From a virus: a stretch of DNA of 28,491 nt. Below the pieces are notes generated by a model that was not told the origin of the DNA, did not search any database, and saw only the letters and a list, made by a program, of their open reading frames with translations. The stretch is from positions 1-28,491 of IMG/VR virus record IMGVR_UViG_3300032287_001224, one strand, 5' to 3'. Position 1 is the stretch's first letter; every line of letters begins with the position of its first letter. Below, piece by piece: positions 21,730-27,628 of this stretch. A program made the translations under genes and the position numbers.

Positions 21730-22173
21730 TTAGTAATAGTTGTGCTTTCTCTGGAAAGCGTTGGCTCTACAAGGTGTGTCGAACCTGTGGTCAATGTATC
21801 TAAGACCACGAAGGATTTGCGTAGCAGGATCTCTGCTTGTCTCTCCAAGGTGTTGAGCAATGCCGAAAGCTGTTGATCTTGGCTTGCCCTTGTGGTCAAT
21901 TGGTCTGGCGTAATTGTCAAACCTGCTCTCACGGGTCCAAAGGGATTCAAGGCAGCGCCATTGCTCTCCCTGCCACCCGAAAGCAAGGTAAGCGTAACTC
22001 TTGGCGAGCTTTTTGTTCTGTAACTTTTGCTCATAAGTTGCCGGTCCGTGATTGATTACTGGTTTGTGTGGTTTCAGTTTCACTTCTATTGGTATCGGTC
22101 CTGGTGTGAGTGTCCACACTAGAAGTAGTATTGCCGTGAATGTCAAGCCAAGTCTTCCCCTGCGTGTGATCAT
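21730..22173 (-). CDS. Lysozyme-fold (transglycosylase-like) protein with membrane anchor
   Basis: A 147-residue protein. Residues about 9-24 (LGLTFTAILLLVWTLT) form a membrane helix or signal anchor. The C-terminal domain has EQWRCLESLWTRESRFDNYA, with Glu82 as the likely catalytic acid, and then STAFGIAQHLGET and YIDHRFDTPCRA, as in lysozyme-like/SLT proteins of actinobacteriophages. It would cut peptidoglycan at the membrane surface. It is not in the lysis cassette, so a role in DNA entry or superinfection exclusion is possible. AGGAG lies 7 bases ahead of ATG; the first 143 bases overlap the upstream gene. Confidence 0.75.
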   Translation of the reverse strand: MITRRGRLGLTFTAILLLVWTLTPGPIPIEVKLKPHKPVINHGPATYEQKLQNKKLAKSYAYLAFGWQGEQWRCLESLWTRESRFDNYARPIDHKGKPRSTAFGIAQHLGETSRDPATQILRGLRYIDHRFDTPCRANAFQRKHNYY

Positions 22174-22315
22174 TTAACTTCTCCTGTTCAAAATAAAGTC
22201 TATATTCCTCACGATGAGCCTTTGCTAACTTGACTAGCGCTCTCCCTCTCGCTCGCTGGTAGTTGCGCTGCCTTACTGACATCTTGACAGCAGTAGCTAA
22301 CCTTCTATTCTCCAT
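22031..22315 (-). CDS. Small basic hypothetical protein overlapping the lysozyme-fold gene
   Basis: A 94-residue protein. The N-terminal part (MSVRQRNYQRARGRALVKLA, then HREEYRLYFEQEK and GKTWLDIHGN) resembles short Arg-rich actinobacteriophage proteins of unknown function. The last 45 or so residues are Thr/Ser/Arg-rich and run out of frame over the start of the lysozyme-fold gene. The ATG used is 22315; Met12 is an alternative start. It overlaps the small membrane gene upstream by 11 bases. Confidence 0.65.
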   Translation of the reverse strand: MENRRLATAVKMSVRQRNYQRARGRALVKLAKAHREEYRLYFEQEKLNDHTQGKTWLDIHGNTTSSVDTHTRTDTNRSETETTQTSNQSRTGNL

Positions 22316-22388
22316 CTATCTTTTCCTCTCCAGCTATGATCAAAGTAGCAATTGACAATACAATTATTATACCAATAGCCAAGGTCAT
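22305..22388 (-). CDS. 27-residue single-helix membrane peptide
   Basis: A 27-residue frame, MTLAIGIIIVLSIATLIIAG plus EEKIDGE: one hydrophobic helix and a short acidic tail. Its ATG overlaps the stop of the gene at 22385-22648 and its stop overlaps the next start, filling the gap exactly. Small one-helix peptides of this kind occur in phage operons, but no function can be given. It is below the size most gene finders accept. Confidence 0.5.
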   Translation of the reverse strand: MTLAIGIIIVLSIATLIIAGEEKIDGE

Positions 22389-22648
22389 CGGGTAATCCTT
22401 TCAAGGGTATTGTTTATAGTGGCTAGTATTAGGTAGGTTATATCTATCGGCTCGCCTACTATCGAGGCGTCCTCGCCCTCCTCCGCCCAAGCAGTAACAA
22501 ATATGCGTGAGTTGAAGGGTGAGTTGCGCCAATACTTGACACACTCAGTTACATCTCCGCCTCCCCATACGGCTATCCCTTGCGGGTCTACCACCTCATA
22601 GAAGGTTACGTTAGTGTTCTTACCCTTGAAGCTGATTACATTACTCAT
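22385..22648 (-). CDS. Hypothetical protein in leftward operon
   Basis: An 87-residue protein starting at ATG 22648 (MSNVISFKGKNTNVTFYEVV...), with AAAGG just upstream and a stop/start overlap with the zinc-ribbon gene before it. The frame extends upstream by 23 codons but that would run over the neighbouring gene. It looks like a small alpha-beta protein (GIAVWGGGDVTECVKYWRNS, RIFVTAWAEEGEDASIVGE). The centre (DPQGIAVWGG---ECVKYWR) hints at a surface binding partner, but no family is recognised. Confidence 0.65.
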   Translation of the reverse strand: MSNVISFKGKNTNVTFYEVVDPQGIAVWGGGDVTECVKYWRNSPFNSRIFVTAWAEEGEDASIVGEPIDITYLILATINNTLERITR

Positions 22649-22788
22649 ACCTTTACTCTCTTTCCATATCGCTTGTCGTGGTAACCCTTGTATTCTTTTA
22701 TCCAATTTTGGACACACTTAGGGCAGGTATTTAGCCCACTTAATTGCTCTTTTGGTATATCAATACCACACTTCTCACACTTACTCAT
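22645..22788 (-). CDS. Small zinc-ribbon protein
   Basis: A 47-residue protein: MSKCEKCGIDIPKEQLSGLN, TCPKCVQNWIKEY, and a basic tail (HDKRYGKRVKV). Cys4, Cys7, Cys22 and Cys25 form two C-x2-C knuckles, a classical zinc ribbon. It is preceded by the recurring AAGGGCGAGA start cassette and its stop overlaps the next ATG. Probably a DNA-, RNA- or protein-binding regulator; the target is unknown. Confidence 0.7.
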   Translation of the reverse strand: MSKCEKCGIDIPKEQLSGLNTCPKCVQNWIKEYKGYHDKRYGKRVKV

Positions 22789-22963
22789 TCTCGCCCTTTC
22801 CTTCAATAGATCCACCAATTACACGGGTATCGTCGCAATATCCCAATTCAATCCCACCCACTAATGGGTGTTCACTATCCTCATTAACTAATTTCATAGC
22901 CTCGGCAAGACTTGACGCCTTAACTACGTAATCCACTTCTAAAGTTACTCTATAACTGTTCAT
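22781..22963 (-). CDS. Small hypothetical protein
   Basis: A 60-residue protein, MNSYRVTLEVDYVVKASSLA..., then EAMKLVNEDSEHPL and DDTRVIGGSIEGKG. The beta-alpha-beta pattern is like small phage proteins of unknown role. I use ATG 22963 because it stands at the same distance from AGGG as in the recurring GAGAGAGGGCGA cassette; an ATG three bases earlier (22966) is possible. It has the same opening pattern (Y-VT-EV-YVV) as the gene at 23119-23289 (YEITMTFNYVI), suggesting relatedness. Confidence 0.65.
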   Translation of the reverse strand: MNSYRVTLEVDYVVKASSLAEAMKLVNEDSEHPLVGGIELGYCDDTRVIGGSIEGKGENE

Positions 22964-23126
22964 CATCGCCCTCTCTCTCTTGTAGTTGTATTTCTGCTAG
23001 TGCGTGGGTCATACGCATTAGGTTACGCATACCCATATCGGTATTGCCGGAGAATATCTGCTGAATAGCTAACTTCTCGCAAAGATCCGCCTTAGCTTGG
23101 TAATACTCCGGTGTTGGCTTACTCAT
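22950..23126 (-). CDS. Small helical hypothetical protein
   Basis: A 58-residue protein starting at ATG 23126 (MSKPTPEYYQAKADLCEKLA...). It is helical, with an even mix of charges, and ends QEREGDDEQL. The region upstream of this ATG (GAGGTGGGGGCTG) is a plausible ribosome site, and the start overlaps the stop of the gene before it. A longer frame up to 23189 is possible but would overlap that gene deeply. It is unrecognised. Confidence 0.62.
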   Translation of the reverse strand: MSKPTPEYYQAKADLCEKLAIQQIFSGNTDMGMRNLMRMTHALAEIQLQEREGDDEQL

Positions 23127-23289
23127 CAGCCCCCACCTCTTTCCATACGTTAGTGTTGCCTTGAAATTCCACTTCAGTATCCGCGTCAATATCTAGGAAT
23201 GACGGGAACTCGAAGTGTTCTAGGGTTTTCTCTATATCATCTGTATTTATCACGTAGTTAAACGTCATAGTTATCTCATACTTAGTCAT
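23119..23289 (-). CDS. Small hypothetical protein, acidic
   Basis: A 56-residue protein starting at ATG 23289 (MTKYEITMTFNYVINTDDIE...), with AGAGGG eight bases upstream. It is acidic with a beta-alpha-beta-like opening. A start at 23307 in a TAATG overlap would add six residues. The similar opening of the gene at 22781-22963 suggests an old duplication within this operon. The stop overlaps the following gene. No function can be assigned. Confidence 0.6.
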   Translation of the reverse strand: MTKYEITMTFNYVINTDDIEKTLEHFEFPSFLDIDADTEVEFQGNTNVWKEVGADE

Positions 23290-23306
23290 TACTTTTCCCT
23301 CTTTCA

Positions 23307-23417
23307 TTATTGGTTACGCAAGGAGGCTATCTCCTTGGCGTCCTCGTTCTCTTGCTCGTCCTTATCTTTATCTCTCTCGTCCTCATCCAGATCCCAATCT
23401 GGCTCGCCGTCGTTCAC
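23307..23417 (-). CDS. Very small, highly acidic protein
   Basis: A 36-residue frame starting at GTG 23417 that overlaps the upstream stop (TAGTG): NDGEPDWDLDEDERDKDKDE, then QENEDAKEIASLRNQ. More than a third of the residues are Asp or Glu, so it could mimic DNA or bind a basic partner. GGAAGG precedes the GTG. Near its end a perfect 7-pair hairpin (23319-23337) encloses an AAGGAG sequence. It is unrecognised and its existence rests on the overlaps and composition. Confidence 0.5.
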   Translation of the reverse strand: MNDGEPDWDLDEDERDKDKDEQENEDAKEIASLRNQ

Positions 23418-23656
23418 TAGTCGCCACCTTCCCACTCGCCACAGCTCTCGCATATCCAATCGCTAACGGTGTTTTGCCACACTAAAGTATCTTCCTTACA
23501 CTTAATACAAGGGTGTTGTGTGTAGCCGTCGCTTCTCTTGCGCTCGCCCTCTCTCTCACTCTCGTTTATAGCTCGGTCAAATTCAATTGCCAGGTAGGTC
23601 ATCGCCCAGATCACCAACAAGCTCATAAATAATGCGGTCAAAATAAAACTAATCAT
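23417..23656 (-). CDS. Membrane-anchored zinc-ribbon protein
   Basis: A 79-residue protein. Residues 3-24 form one membrane helix (SFILTALFMSLLVIWAMTYL), followed by a charged linker and a zinc ribbon with Cys50, Cys53, Cys69 and Cys72 (HPCIKCKED ... WICESCGEW). It would place a small ribbon at the inner membrane face. ATG 23656 follows the GAGAGAGAGGGCGAGA cassette. Function unknown; surface exclusion or host-membrane interaction can only be guessed. Confidence 0.7.
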   Translation of the reverse strand: MISFILTALFMSLLVIWAMTYLAIEFDRAINESEREGERKRSDGYTQHPCIKCKEDTLVWQNTVSDWICESCGEWEGGD

Positions 23657-23737
23657 TCTCGCCCTCTCTCTCTTTCTCGTGTGTAGGTTAGTCTAGCATA
23701 GGTTTGGGAAAGTCTCTCTCGCCCTCGCCCTCTCTTT

Positions 23738-23845
23738 CTTTCCTGGAATTATCGGTTTTCGTGCCGATGTTTCCCAATTGCCCCCCGCCGAAATCGGGGG
23801 GTAATCGGCAGAAATCGGATCTTTTTTCTGCTTTTCCTAAAGCTC
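23738..23845. promoter_or_regulatory. Gap with phased ATCGG repeats and a G/C hairpin
   Basis: The 189-base gap 23657-23845 has no gene. CCCCCCG (23781-23787) pairs perfectly with CGGGGGG (23795-23801). ATCGG occurs at 23751, 23793, 23804 and 23814, with CCGAT at 23764; the last three ATCGG are 11 and 10 bases apart. CAGAAA (23809-23814) and TTTCTG could form a further stem around GATC. The leftward transcript crosses this gap between two zinc-ribbon genes. A promoter, operator or attenuator is likely; no clear -10/-35 pair is seen. Confidence 0.45.
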
Positions 23846-23989
23846 TTAGTTCATCCCCCACATTTGGCGGATTTCTTGAGCCGTCGGCATTGGCTTAGAG
23901 TCAAACTCTAAGGCGTGACAGTTGAGACATCTACCTTCGGGAAATACAGACCATTGGTCTATTTTCATTCCACAATCTGCGCATTTCAT
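23846..23989 (-). CDS. Small zinc-ribbon protein
   Basis: A 47-residue protein with two knuckles: MKCADCGMKIDQW, then CLNCHALEFDSKPMPTAQEI and RQMWG. Cysteines are at residues 3, 6, 21 and 24. I recall the C-L-C-HA-EFDSKP-PTA--IR-MW pattern in phages of actinobacteria, without a known function. It starts just after the stop of the 202-residue gene and is the last gene before a non-coding gap. Confidence 0.7.
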   Translation of the reverse strand: MKCADCGMKIDQWSVFPEGRCLNCHALEFDSKPMPTAQEIRQMWGMN

Positions 23990-23991
23990 AA

Positions 23992-24600
23992 TTAAACCGC
24001 CTTTCTTTCTTGGTAGTTCTCGTAGGTTTTGAACATTTCGCTTTTCTTGGTGTAACTCTTGGAAGAATAGAAATCAAATCCCATCTCACTAGCGATAGAC
24101 CATAAACCGCGACTCTTTCCCTCTTGCGGTAGGTAGCCAAGTTCTAACAGTTTCTTTTGTGCCTCATATTCAAATTGTGAGCCGTAGCCATATTGAAAAG
24201 GTAAAATCGCAACTTGCCCACCATCTACCCAAATGCGGGCAGAAAAATAAGAGTTTCCATTTACCTTGTCGAACCATTCCCGCGCCTCAATGAATAAAGA
24301 GCGGGCGATTTTGTGGCTTAAGGCGTCGTTCACATTACGAACCGCGCCCAAATCTGTTCCGCCGATGTTGTAAGTGATTAATTCATCTTCGGCGGGTGTG
24401 CCTAGTTCGTAGCGTTTCCAATCGTAAATGGTGGCGATAGTTCCATCTTCAAACTTAATTCCCCATTCGATGGTGATTTTCCCGTCGAATTCGTTTTCGT
24501 ATTGGGTAGGTTCGCCGAAGGCGTTTGTTAGTTTTGCGCGGGTAGTTAAAACGCTACCTTGTAGCCAAGTTCCCGATGTTTCTTCTGTTCTTTTAATCAT
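23992..24600 (-). CDS. Hypothetical two-part protein
   Basis: A 202-residue protein. The first half has a beta meander (LTNAFGEPTQYENEFDGKIT, then IEWGIKFEDGTIATIYDWKR) and a YNIGGTDLGAVRNVNDAL segment. The second half contains FSARIWVDGGQVAILPFQYG, YGSQFEYEAQKKLLELGYLP and a Lys/Ser-rich end. Phage proteins with a YNIGG...V--AL core and an LPF-YGYG--Y-Y---LL core exist (from memory) with unknown function. It starts in a stop/start overlap with the first gene of the leftward operon. It is the largest unknown in this operon. Confidence 0.7.
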   Translation of the reverse strand: MIKRTEETSGTWLQGSVLTTRAKLTNAFGEPTQYENEFDGKITIEWGIKFEDGTIATIYDWKRYELGTPAEDELITYNIGGTDLGAVRNVNDALSHKIARSLFIEAREWFDKVNGNSYFSARIWVDGGQVAILPFQYGYGSQFEYEAQKKLLELGYLPQEGKSRGLWSIASEMGFDFYSSKSYTKKSEMFKTYENYQERKAV

Positions 24601-24899
24601 TAGTTCTTTTCCTTTCCTAGTTGTGAGCAGATTTCCTCAACAGATAAAACCATTAAATCCCAAGTTTCTTTTTCGATGTTGTTATCGAAATTAGGGAACA
24701 CTTTATAAATTGCATTTGATATTTCTTCTGTAAGTTCGTTTATTTTTCTTTCTGTTGATGTTTGTCCCTTGCATTTGTAGCAAGTAAATTCAATAAATGA
24801 ACCATAACGGACAATTGCCTCGCCCTGTTCTAGTGGCTTTACCTCATCACAGACTAAACACCATTGAGTTTCGCCTAGCGTAAGATCTTTTTCTAACAT
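24600..24899 (-). CDS. Zinc-ribbon protein, first gene of leftward operon
   Basis: A 99-residue protein. Cys14 and Cys17 (WCLVCDEV), then Cys40 and Cys43 (FTCYKCKG), make a zinc ribbon; the C-terminal half is helical (INELTEEISNAIYKVFPNFD, then ETWDLMVLSVEEICSQLG). It leads the leftward operon, with AAGAGGAA just upstream of ATG 24899 and a 7-pair hairpin before that. As the first gene of an early-looking operon it may be a regulator, but no family is recognised. Confidence 0.7.
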   Translation of the reverse strand: MLEKDLTLGETQWCLVCDEVKPLEQGEAIVRYGSFIEFTCYKCKGQTSTERKINELTEEISNAIYKVFPNFDNNIEKETWDLMVLSVEEICSQLGKEKN

Positions 24900-24914
24900 T
24901 TCATTTCCTCTTTC

Positions 24915-24939
24915 TTGGAAGGGTTTCGGTGTCTTCCAA
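24915..24939 (-). promoter_or_regulatory. 5' leader hairpin of leftward operon
   Basis: TTGGAAG (24915-24921) and CTTCCAA (24933-24939) form a perfect 7-pair stem with an 11-base loop, ending 15 bases before the first ATG of the operon (24899) and next to its ribosome site. It could protect the message or control translation. No convincing -10/-35 pair was found upstream; TATCGT/TAGACA at 24947-24952 and 24972-24977 have a 19-base spacer and are weak. Confidence 0.45.
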
Positions 24940-25445
24940 TAGGTAGACGATAGCAGAAAAAAGGAGAGGCGTGTCTATTCTATTTGAGGTTTTCTTTCCT
25001 TTCTTTTTCAGCTCGTGCCACAGATACCGGTGGACATTTGCCTGGTATTTGTCCAAGTCTTGTGGATTGGTTGAGAGTTAGACAGCGGCGCGAGCTTTAT
25101 CCAAGATCTTTTTGTGTGTCAATCGGTGGGCAATCGGTGGCAGATTGGGGGCGCTATCGGTTAGCCGTCGAAGGGTTAGGGGATTGGATTGGTTAGTGAA
25201 ATTGTGCCGATTAAATAGTAAGCCCGCGCCACGGCACTAACCACCCCGCCTTGCCGTTCATTGCCACCGATACGGGCAGGGCAGGGCAAAACAGGAATGG
25301 CAACGGCGCAAAAAAACACACCCCCCCTTGTTTAAGTGACGGTGGTGTTGTATTGTGTAGCACGAATAAATATTTTGACTAAAGTGAGATCCCCGTAATT
25401 AGACAGTAGGCCCCCCGTCTGTATAGGTATTTAGTGAGTTACACC
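24940..25445. other. Non-coding part of the divergent region
   Basis: I see no convincing gene here. An open frame at 24984-25196 crosses the iteron array and is Arg/Trp-rich without a family. Besides the repeats there are GTGCCG (25204-25209) pairing with CGGCAC (25232-25237), a GGGCAGGGCAGGGC run (25275-25288) and a C-run near 25320. TTGACT at 25375-25380 could be a rightward -35 element, but no good -10 stands at the right distance. Confidence 0.5.
25120..25162. repeat. Iteron-like ATCGG repeats
   Basis: CAATCGGTGGG (25120-25130) is followed directly by CAATCGGTGG (25131-25140), a weaker copy with ATTGG at 25144 and another with ATCGG at 25156. The cores start at 25122, 25133, 25144 and 25156, that is 11, 11 and 12 bases apart, close to one helical turn. 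Relatives are CCGGTGG at 25027 and, inverted, CCACCGAT at 25264. This looks like a binding array for a replication initiator or repressor. It lies in the 850-base region between the leftward operon and the terminase. Confidence 0.55.
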
Positions 25446-25656
25446 ACAAATAAAAGATTTATTTGTAAAAAGCGGGAAATGCTTAAAATTTACTGCCTTA
25501 TACAGTATAGGGAGCAAATCTTTATACGCTTTGATTTGCGACCAACGGTTGGCCTCTGGCGAGGCCCCCTAGGGCTGAGCCTAGTTTTACCCCTCAGTTC
25601 GCTGTGGCTCCTTCGGGCGCTAAGCCCGAACAGTTGCGGTGCTGCGCACCGCTTTT
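25446..25656 (+). ncRNA. Candidate structured RNA or packaging region: run of perfect hairpins
   Basis: Perfect stems follow one another: ACAAATAAA/TTTATTTGT (25446-25454/25458-25466, 9 pairs), TATAC/GTATA (25499-25509), GCAAATC/GATTTGC (25514-25520/25533-25539), GGCCTC/GAGGCC (25551-25556/25561-25566), CTAGG/CCTAG (25569-25573/25580-25584, then TTTT), TTCGGGC/GCCCGAA (25612-25618/25624-25630) and GCGGTGC/GCACCGC (25636-25642/25646-25652, then TTTT). The last is terminator-like, so a rightward small RNA ending near 25656 is possible. A cos/pac site or origin just before the terminase gene is the alternative. No known RNA family is recognised. Confidence 0.5.
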
Positions 25657-25725
25657 AATCGGGATAGTTCTATTAAAATGCTAGACGCCTAGTAATAATC
25701 TCCCCTAGTATAAAATGAGAATTTC

Positions 25726-25739
25726 GCGCCTCGCGGCGC
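25726..25739 (+). promoter_or_regulatory. Hairpin at the terminase ribosome binding site
   Basis: GCGCC (25726-25730) and GGCGC (25735-25739) form a perfect stem around TCGC, ending just before the terminase AGGAG (25743-25747). A TATAAA-like element lies at 25709-25714 and CCTAGTA occurs twice (25688-25694 and 25704-25710), so a promoter with a short structured leader is plausible, though no -35 match is seen. Confidence 0.4.
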
Positions 25740-25752
25740 TTTAGGAGATGAC

Positions 25753-27615
25753 GTGGCAGAAAACTCAGCAGATATAGCTAAGAGGATTATCCTTGGCTGT
25801 ATAGCAGAAGGTATGACCGTAGACGCCGCTTGTGCCTCGGCTGGCAAGTCTATGAAGACTTATGAATATTACCGGCGCACCGATAAGGTCTTCGCCGACA
25901 AAATGGATCGCACTAGGCTAGGTCTAAAGGATAAGGCTTTTGCCTCCGGCGATGTCCACGATATAACCTTCGCCGAGTTTAGACAGCGCTTTTTAAATTC
26001 CAAGACTTTTGGTCATCAGCAAAATATCGTAGATGTAATTGAGGGTCGTGAACCTTCGTGGCTACACCCATCTATGAAGTATGAGCCTGGCCTATCTGAT
26101 AATAGAATCCTTATTAACATCCCGCCAAACCACGCCAAGTCTATGACGATAACCGTTGACTACGTTACTTGGCAGGTAGCTCGTAATCCTAACTTTAGAG
26201 TCTTGATAGTATCCCAGACTCAACGCCTAGCCTCCGACTTTCTCTACGCCATAAAGCAACGCCTAACACATCCAATGTATCAGGACCTTCAAAGTGCATA
26301 TGCTGCTGGCGTAGGGTTCAATTCTAAGTCAGCCTCCTGGCAAGCAACTCGAATCACCTTCGGTGATGAACTACGTGAGTCCGGTGAAAAAGACCCAAAC
26401 ATCGAGGCTGTTGGTATCGGCGGTCAGATTTACGGTAAACGTGCCGATATGATTATTGTAGACGATGCAGTTACCTTGTCTAATGCAAATGACTTTGAAC
26501 GCCAAATCAAGTGGCTAACACAGGATGTAAGGTCCCGTCTTAACCCTACTGGTAAATTAATTATTATTGGCACAAGAGTAGCCTCTGTAGATCTCTACAA
26601 AGAACTACGCAACGAAGACAGATACCCAGGCGGCCTAGTCCCTTGGAAGTATCTGGCTATGCCAGCTCTGCTGACAGTTGATGAAGACCCCGACAAGTGG
26701 GAAACCCTTTGGCCCTACTCTGATGCACCATTCGATGGGCAGACCGAAGTAGAACTAACACCAGATGGCCTATACCCTCGCTGGTCTGGACGTAACCTTT
26801 ATAACGAACGCCAAGCAATGGACGCTTCTACTTGGGCTTTGGTATATCAACAACAAGATGTATCAGAGAACGCATCCTTTGACCCAGTATGTGTTCGTGG
26901 TTCTATTGATGGTATGCGTAAAGCAGGTCCGTTAATCGGCGGGCATCCTGGACATCCACGAGATTTAAATGGCTTTAGTATTATCTGCGGCTTAGACCCT
27001 GCGATGATTGGTGATACCGCAGCTATCTGTTATGCCATTGACCGATCAACCAAGAAAAGGTATATCGTAGATGCTATTAAGATTAGCCGTCCGTCTCCAG
27101 CCGCTATCCGTAATCTTATTTTTGATTGGACATCCCTCTACGCACCCAGTGAATGGATCGTCGAAAAGAACGCCTTCCAATCCTTCTTAACACAAGACGA
27201 AGGTATCCGTCAGCACTTAGCTTCTAAGGGTGTGCAGTTTAAAGAACACCATACTGGTAACAATAAGTGGGATAGCGGATTTGGTGTAGCTTCTATGTCT
27301 ACCCTATTTGGCACTAAGCAATTTGATGGCAAGCACCATAGAGATAATCTAATACATCTACCATCAGACCAGACCGAGAACATTAAGGCTTTGATAGAAC
27401 AGTTAATTACCTGGACACCTACCACTAAGGGTAAGACCGATATGGTAATGGCTCTTTGGTTCTGTGAGATTAGAGCAAGAGAAATGATTAACTATGGTAA
27501 CTATGCTACTCACCATATGAAAAACCCGTTCTTATCTCGCCACGAGATAGGTAAGCGAACAGTCATCAACTTAGATGAAGCCTTCGCTGAACAAAACAGA
27601 ATGAAAATAATCTAA
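25753..27615 (+). CDS. terL: Terminase large subunit with N-terminal helix-turn-helix
   Basis: A 620-residue packaging motor. Residues 1-55 look like a DNA-binding helix-turn-helix (GMTVDAACASAGKSMKTYEY) of the kind found in small terminase subunits. The ATPase part has Walker A PPNHAKS (124-130) and Walker B IIVDD (234-238); RVLIVSQTQRLASDF follows the usual strand. The RNase-H-like nuclease part has Asp415 (CGLDPAM), Glu471 (IVEKNAF) and Asp563 (KTDMVMAL). It should cut and pump genome concatemers into the prohead. GTG 25753 has AGGAG five bases before it. No separate small subunit gene is seen. Confidence 0.9.
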   Translation: MAENSADIAKRIILGCIAEGMTVDAACASAGKSMKTYEYYRRTDKVFADKMDRTRLGLKDKAFASGDVHDITFAEFRQRFLNSKTFGHQQNIVDVIEGREPSWLHPSMKYEPGLSDNRILINIPPNHAKSMTITVDYVTWQVARNPNFRVLIVSQTQRLASDFLYAIKQRLTHPMYQDLQSAYAAGVGFNSKSASWQATRITFGDELRESGEKDPNIEAVGIGGQIYGKRADMIIVDDAVTLSNANDFERQIKWLTQDVRSRLNPTGKLIIIGTRVASVDLYKELRNEDRYPGGLVPWKYLAMPALLTVDEDPDKWETLWPYSDAPFDGQTEVELTPDGLYPRWSGRNLYNERQAMDASTWALVYQQQDVSENASFDPVCVRGSIDGMRKAGPLIGGHPGHPRDLNGFSIICGLDPAMIGDTAAICYAIDRSTKKRYIVDAIKISRPSPAAIRNLIFDWTSLYAPSEWIVEKNAFQSFLTQDEGIRQHLASKGVQFKEHHTGNNKWDSGFGVASMSTLFGTKQFDGKHHRDNLIHLPSDQTENIKALIEQLITWTPTTKGKTDMVMALWFCEIRAREMINYGNYATHHMKNPFLSRHEIGKRTVINLDEAFAEQNRMKII

Positions 27616-27628
27616 GTAAGGACATACA

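Larger units (their letters stand above)
22791..23737 (-). repeat. Recurring purine-rich translation-start cassette
   Basis: On the leftward strand AAGGGCGAGA precedes ATG 22788, AGAGAGAGGGCGATG precedes ATG 22963 and AGAGAGAGGGCGAGA precedes ATG 23656. Another copy at 23719-23737 (GAGAGGGCGAGGGCGA) has no open frame behind it. The + strand positions are 22791-22800, 22966-22980, 23659-23673 and 23719-23737. A chance look-alike is inside a gene at 23544-23557. The AGGG stands five bases before the ATG, so these are ribosome binding sites inherited with duplicated or shuffled small genes. Confidence 0.6.

Noticed and set aside
25120-25162. CRISPR array
   Set aside because: Repeats are 10-11 bases with no spacers; nothing in the window has 25-40 base repeats with unique spacers, despite the Cas4-like nuclease.
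24984-25196. Rightward 70-residue frame in the non-coding region
   Set aside because: It spans the phased repeats, lacks a good ribosome site and has an unnatural Arg/Trp-rich composition.
25434-25658. Rightward 74-residue frame over the hairpin region
   Set aside because: The frame runs through six perfect hairpins and reads as low-complexity sequence; structure explains the region better.
25590-25660. tRNA gene suggested by GTTCG and stacked stems
   Set aside because: The stems do not form a cloverleaf and there is no anticodon arm of the right length or acceptor end pairing.
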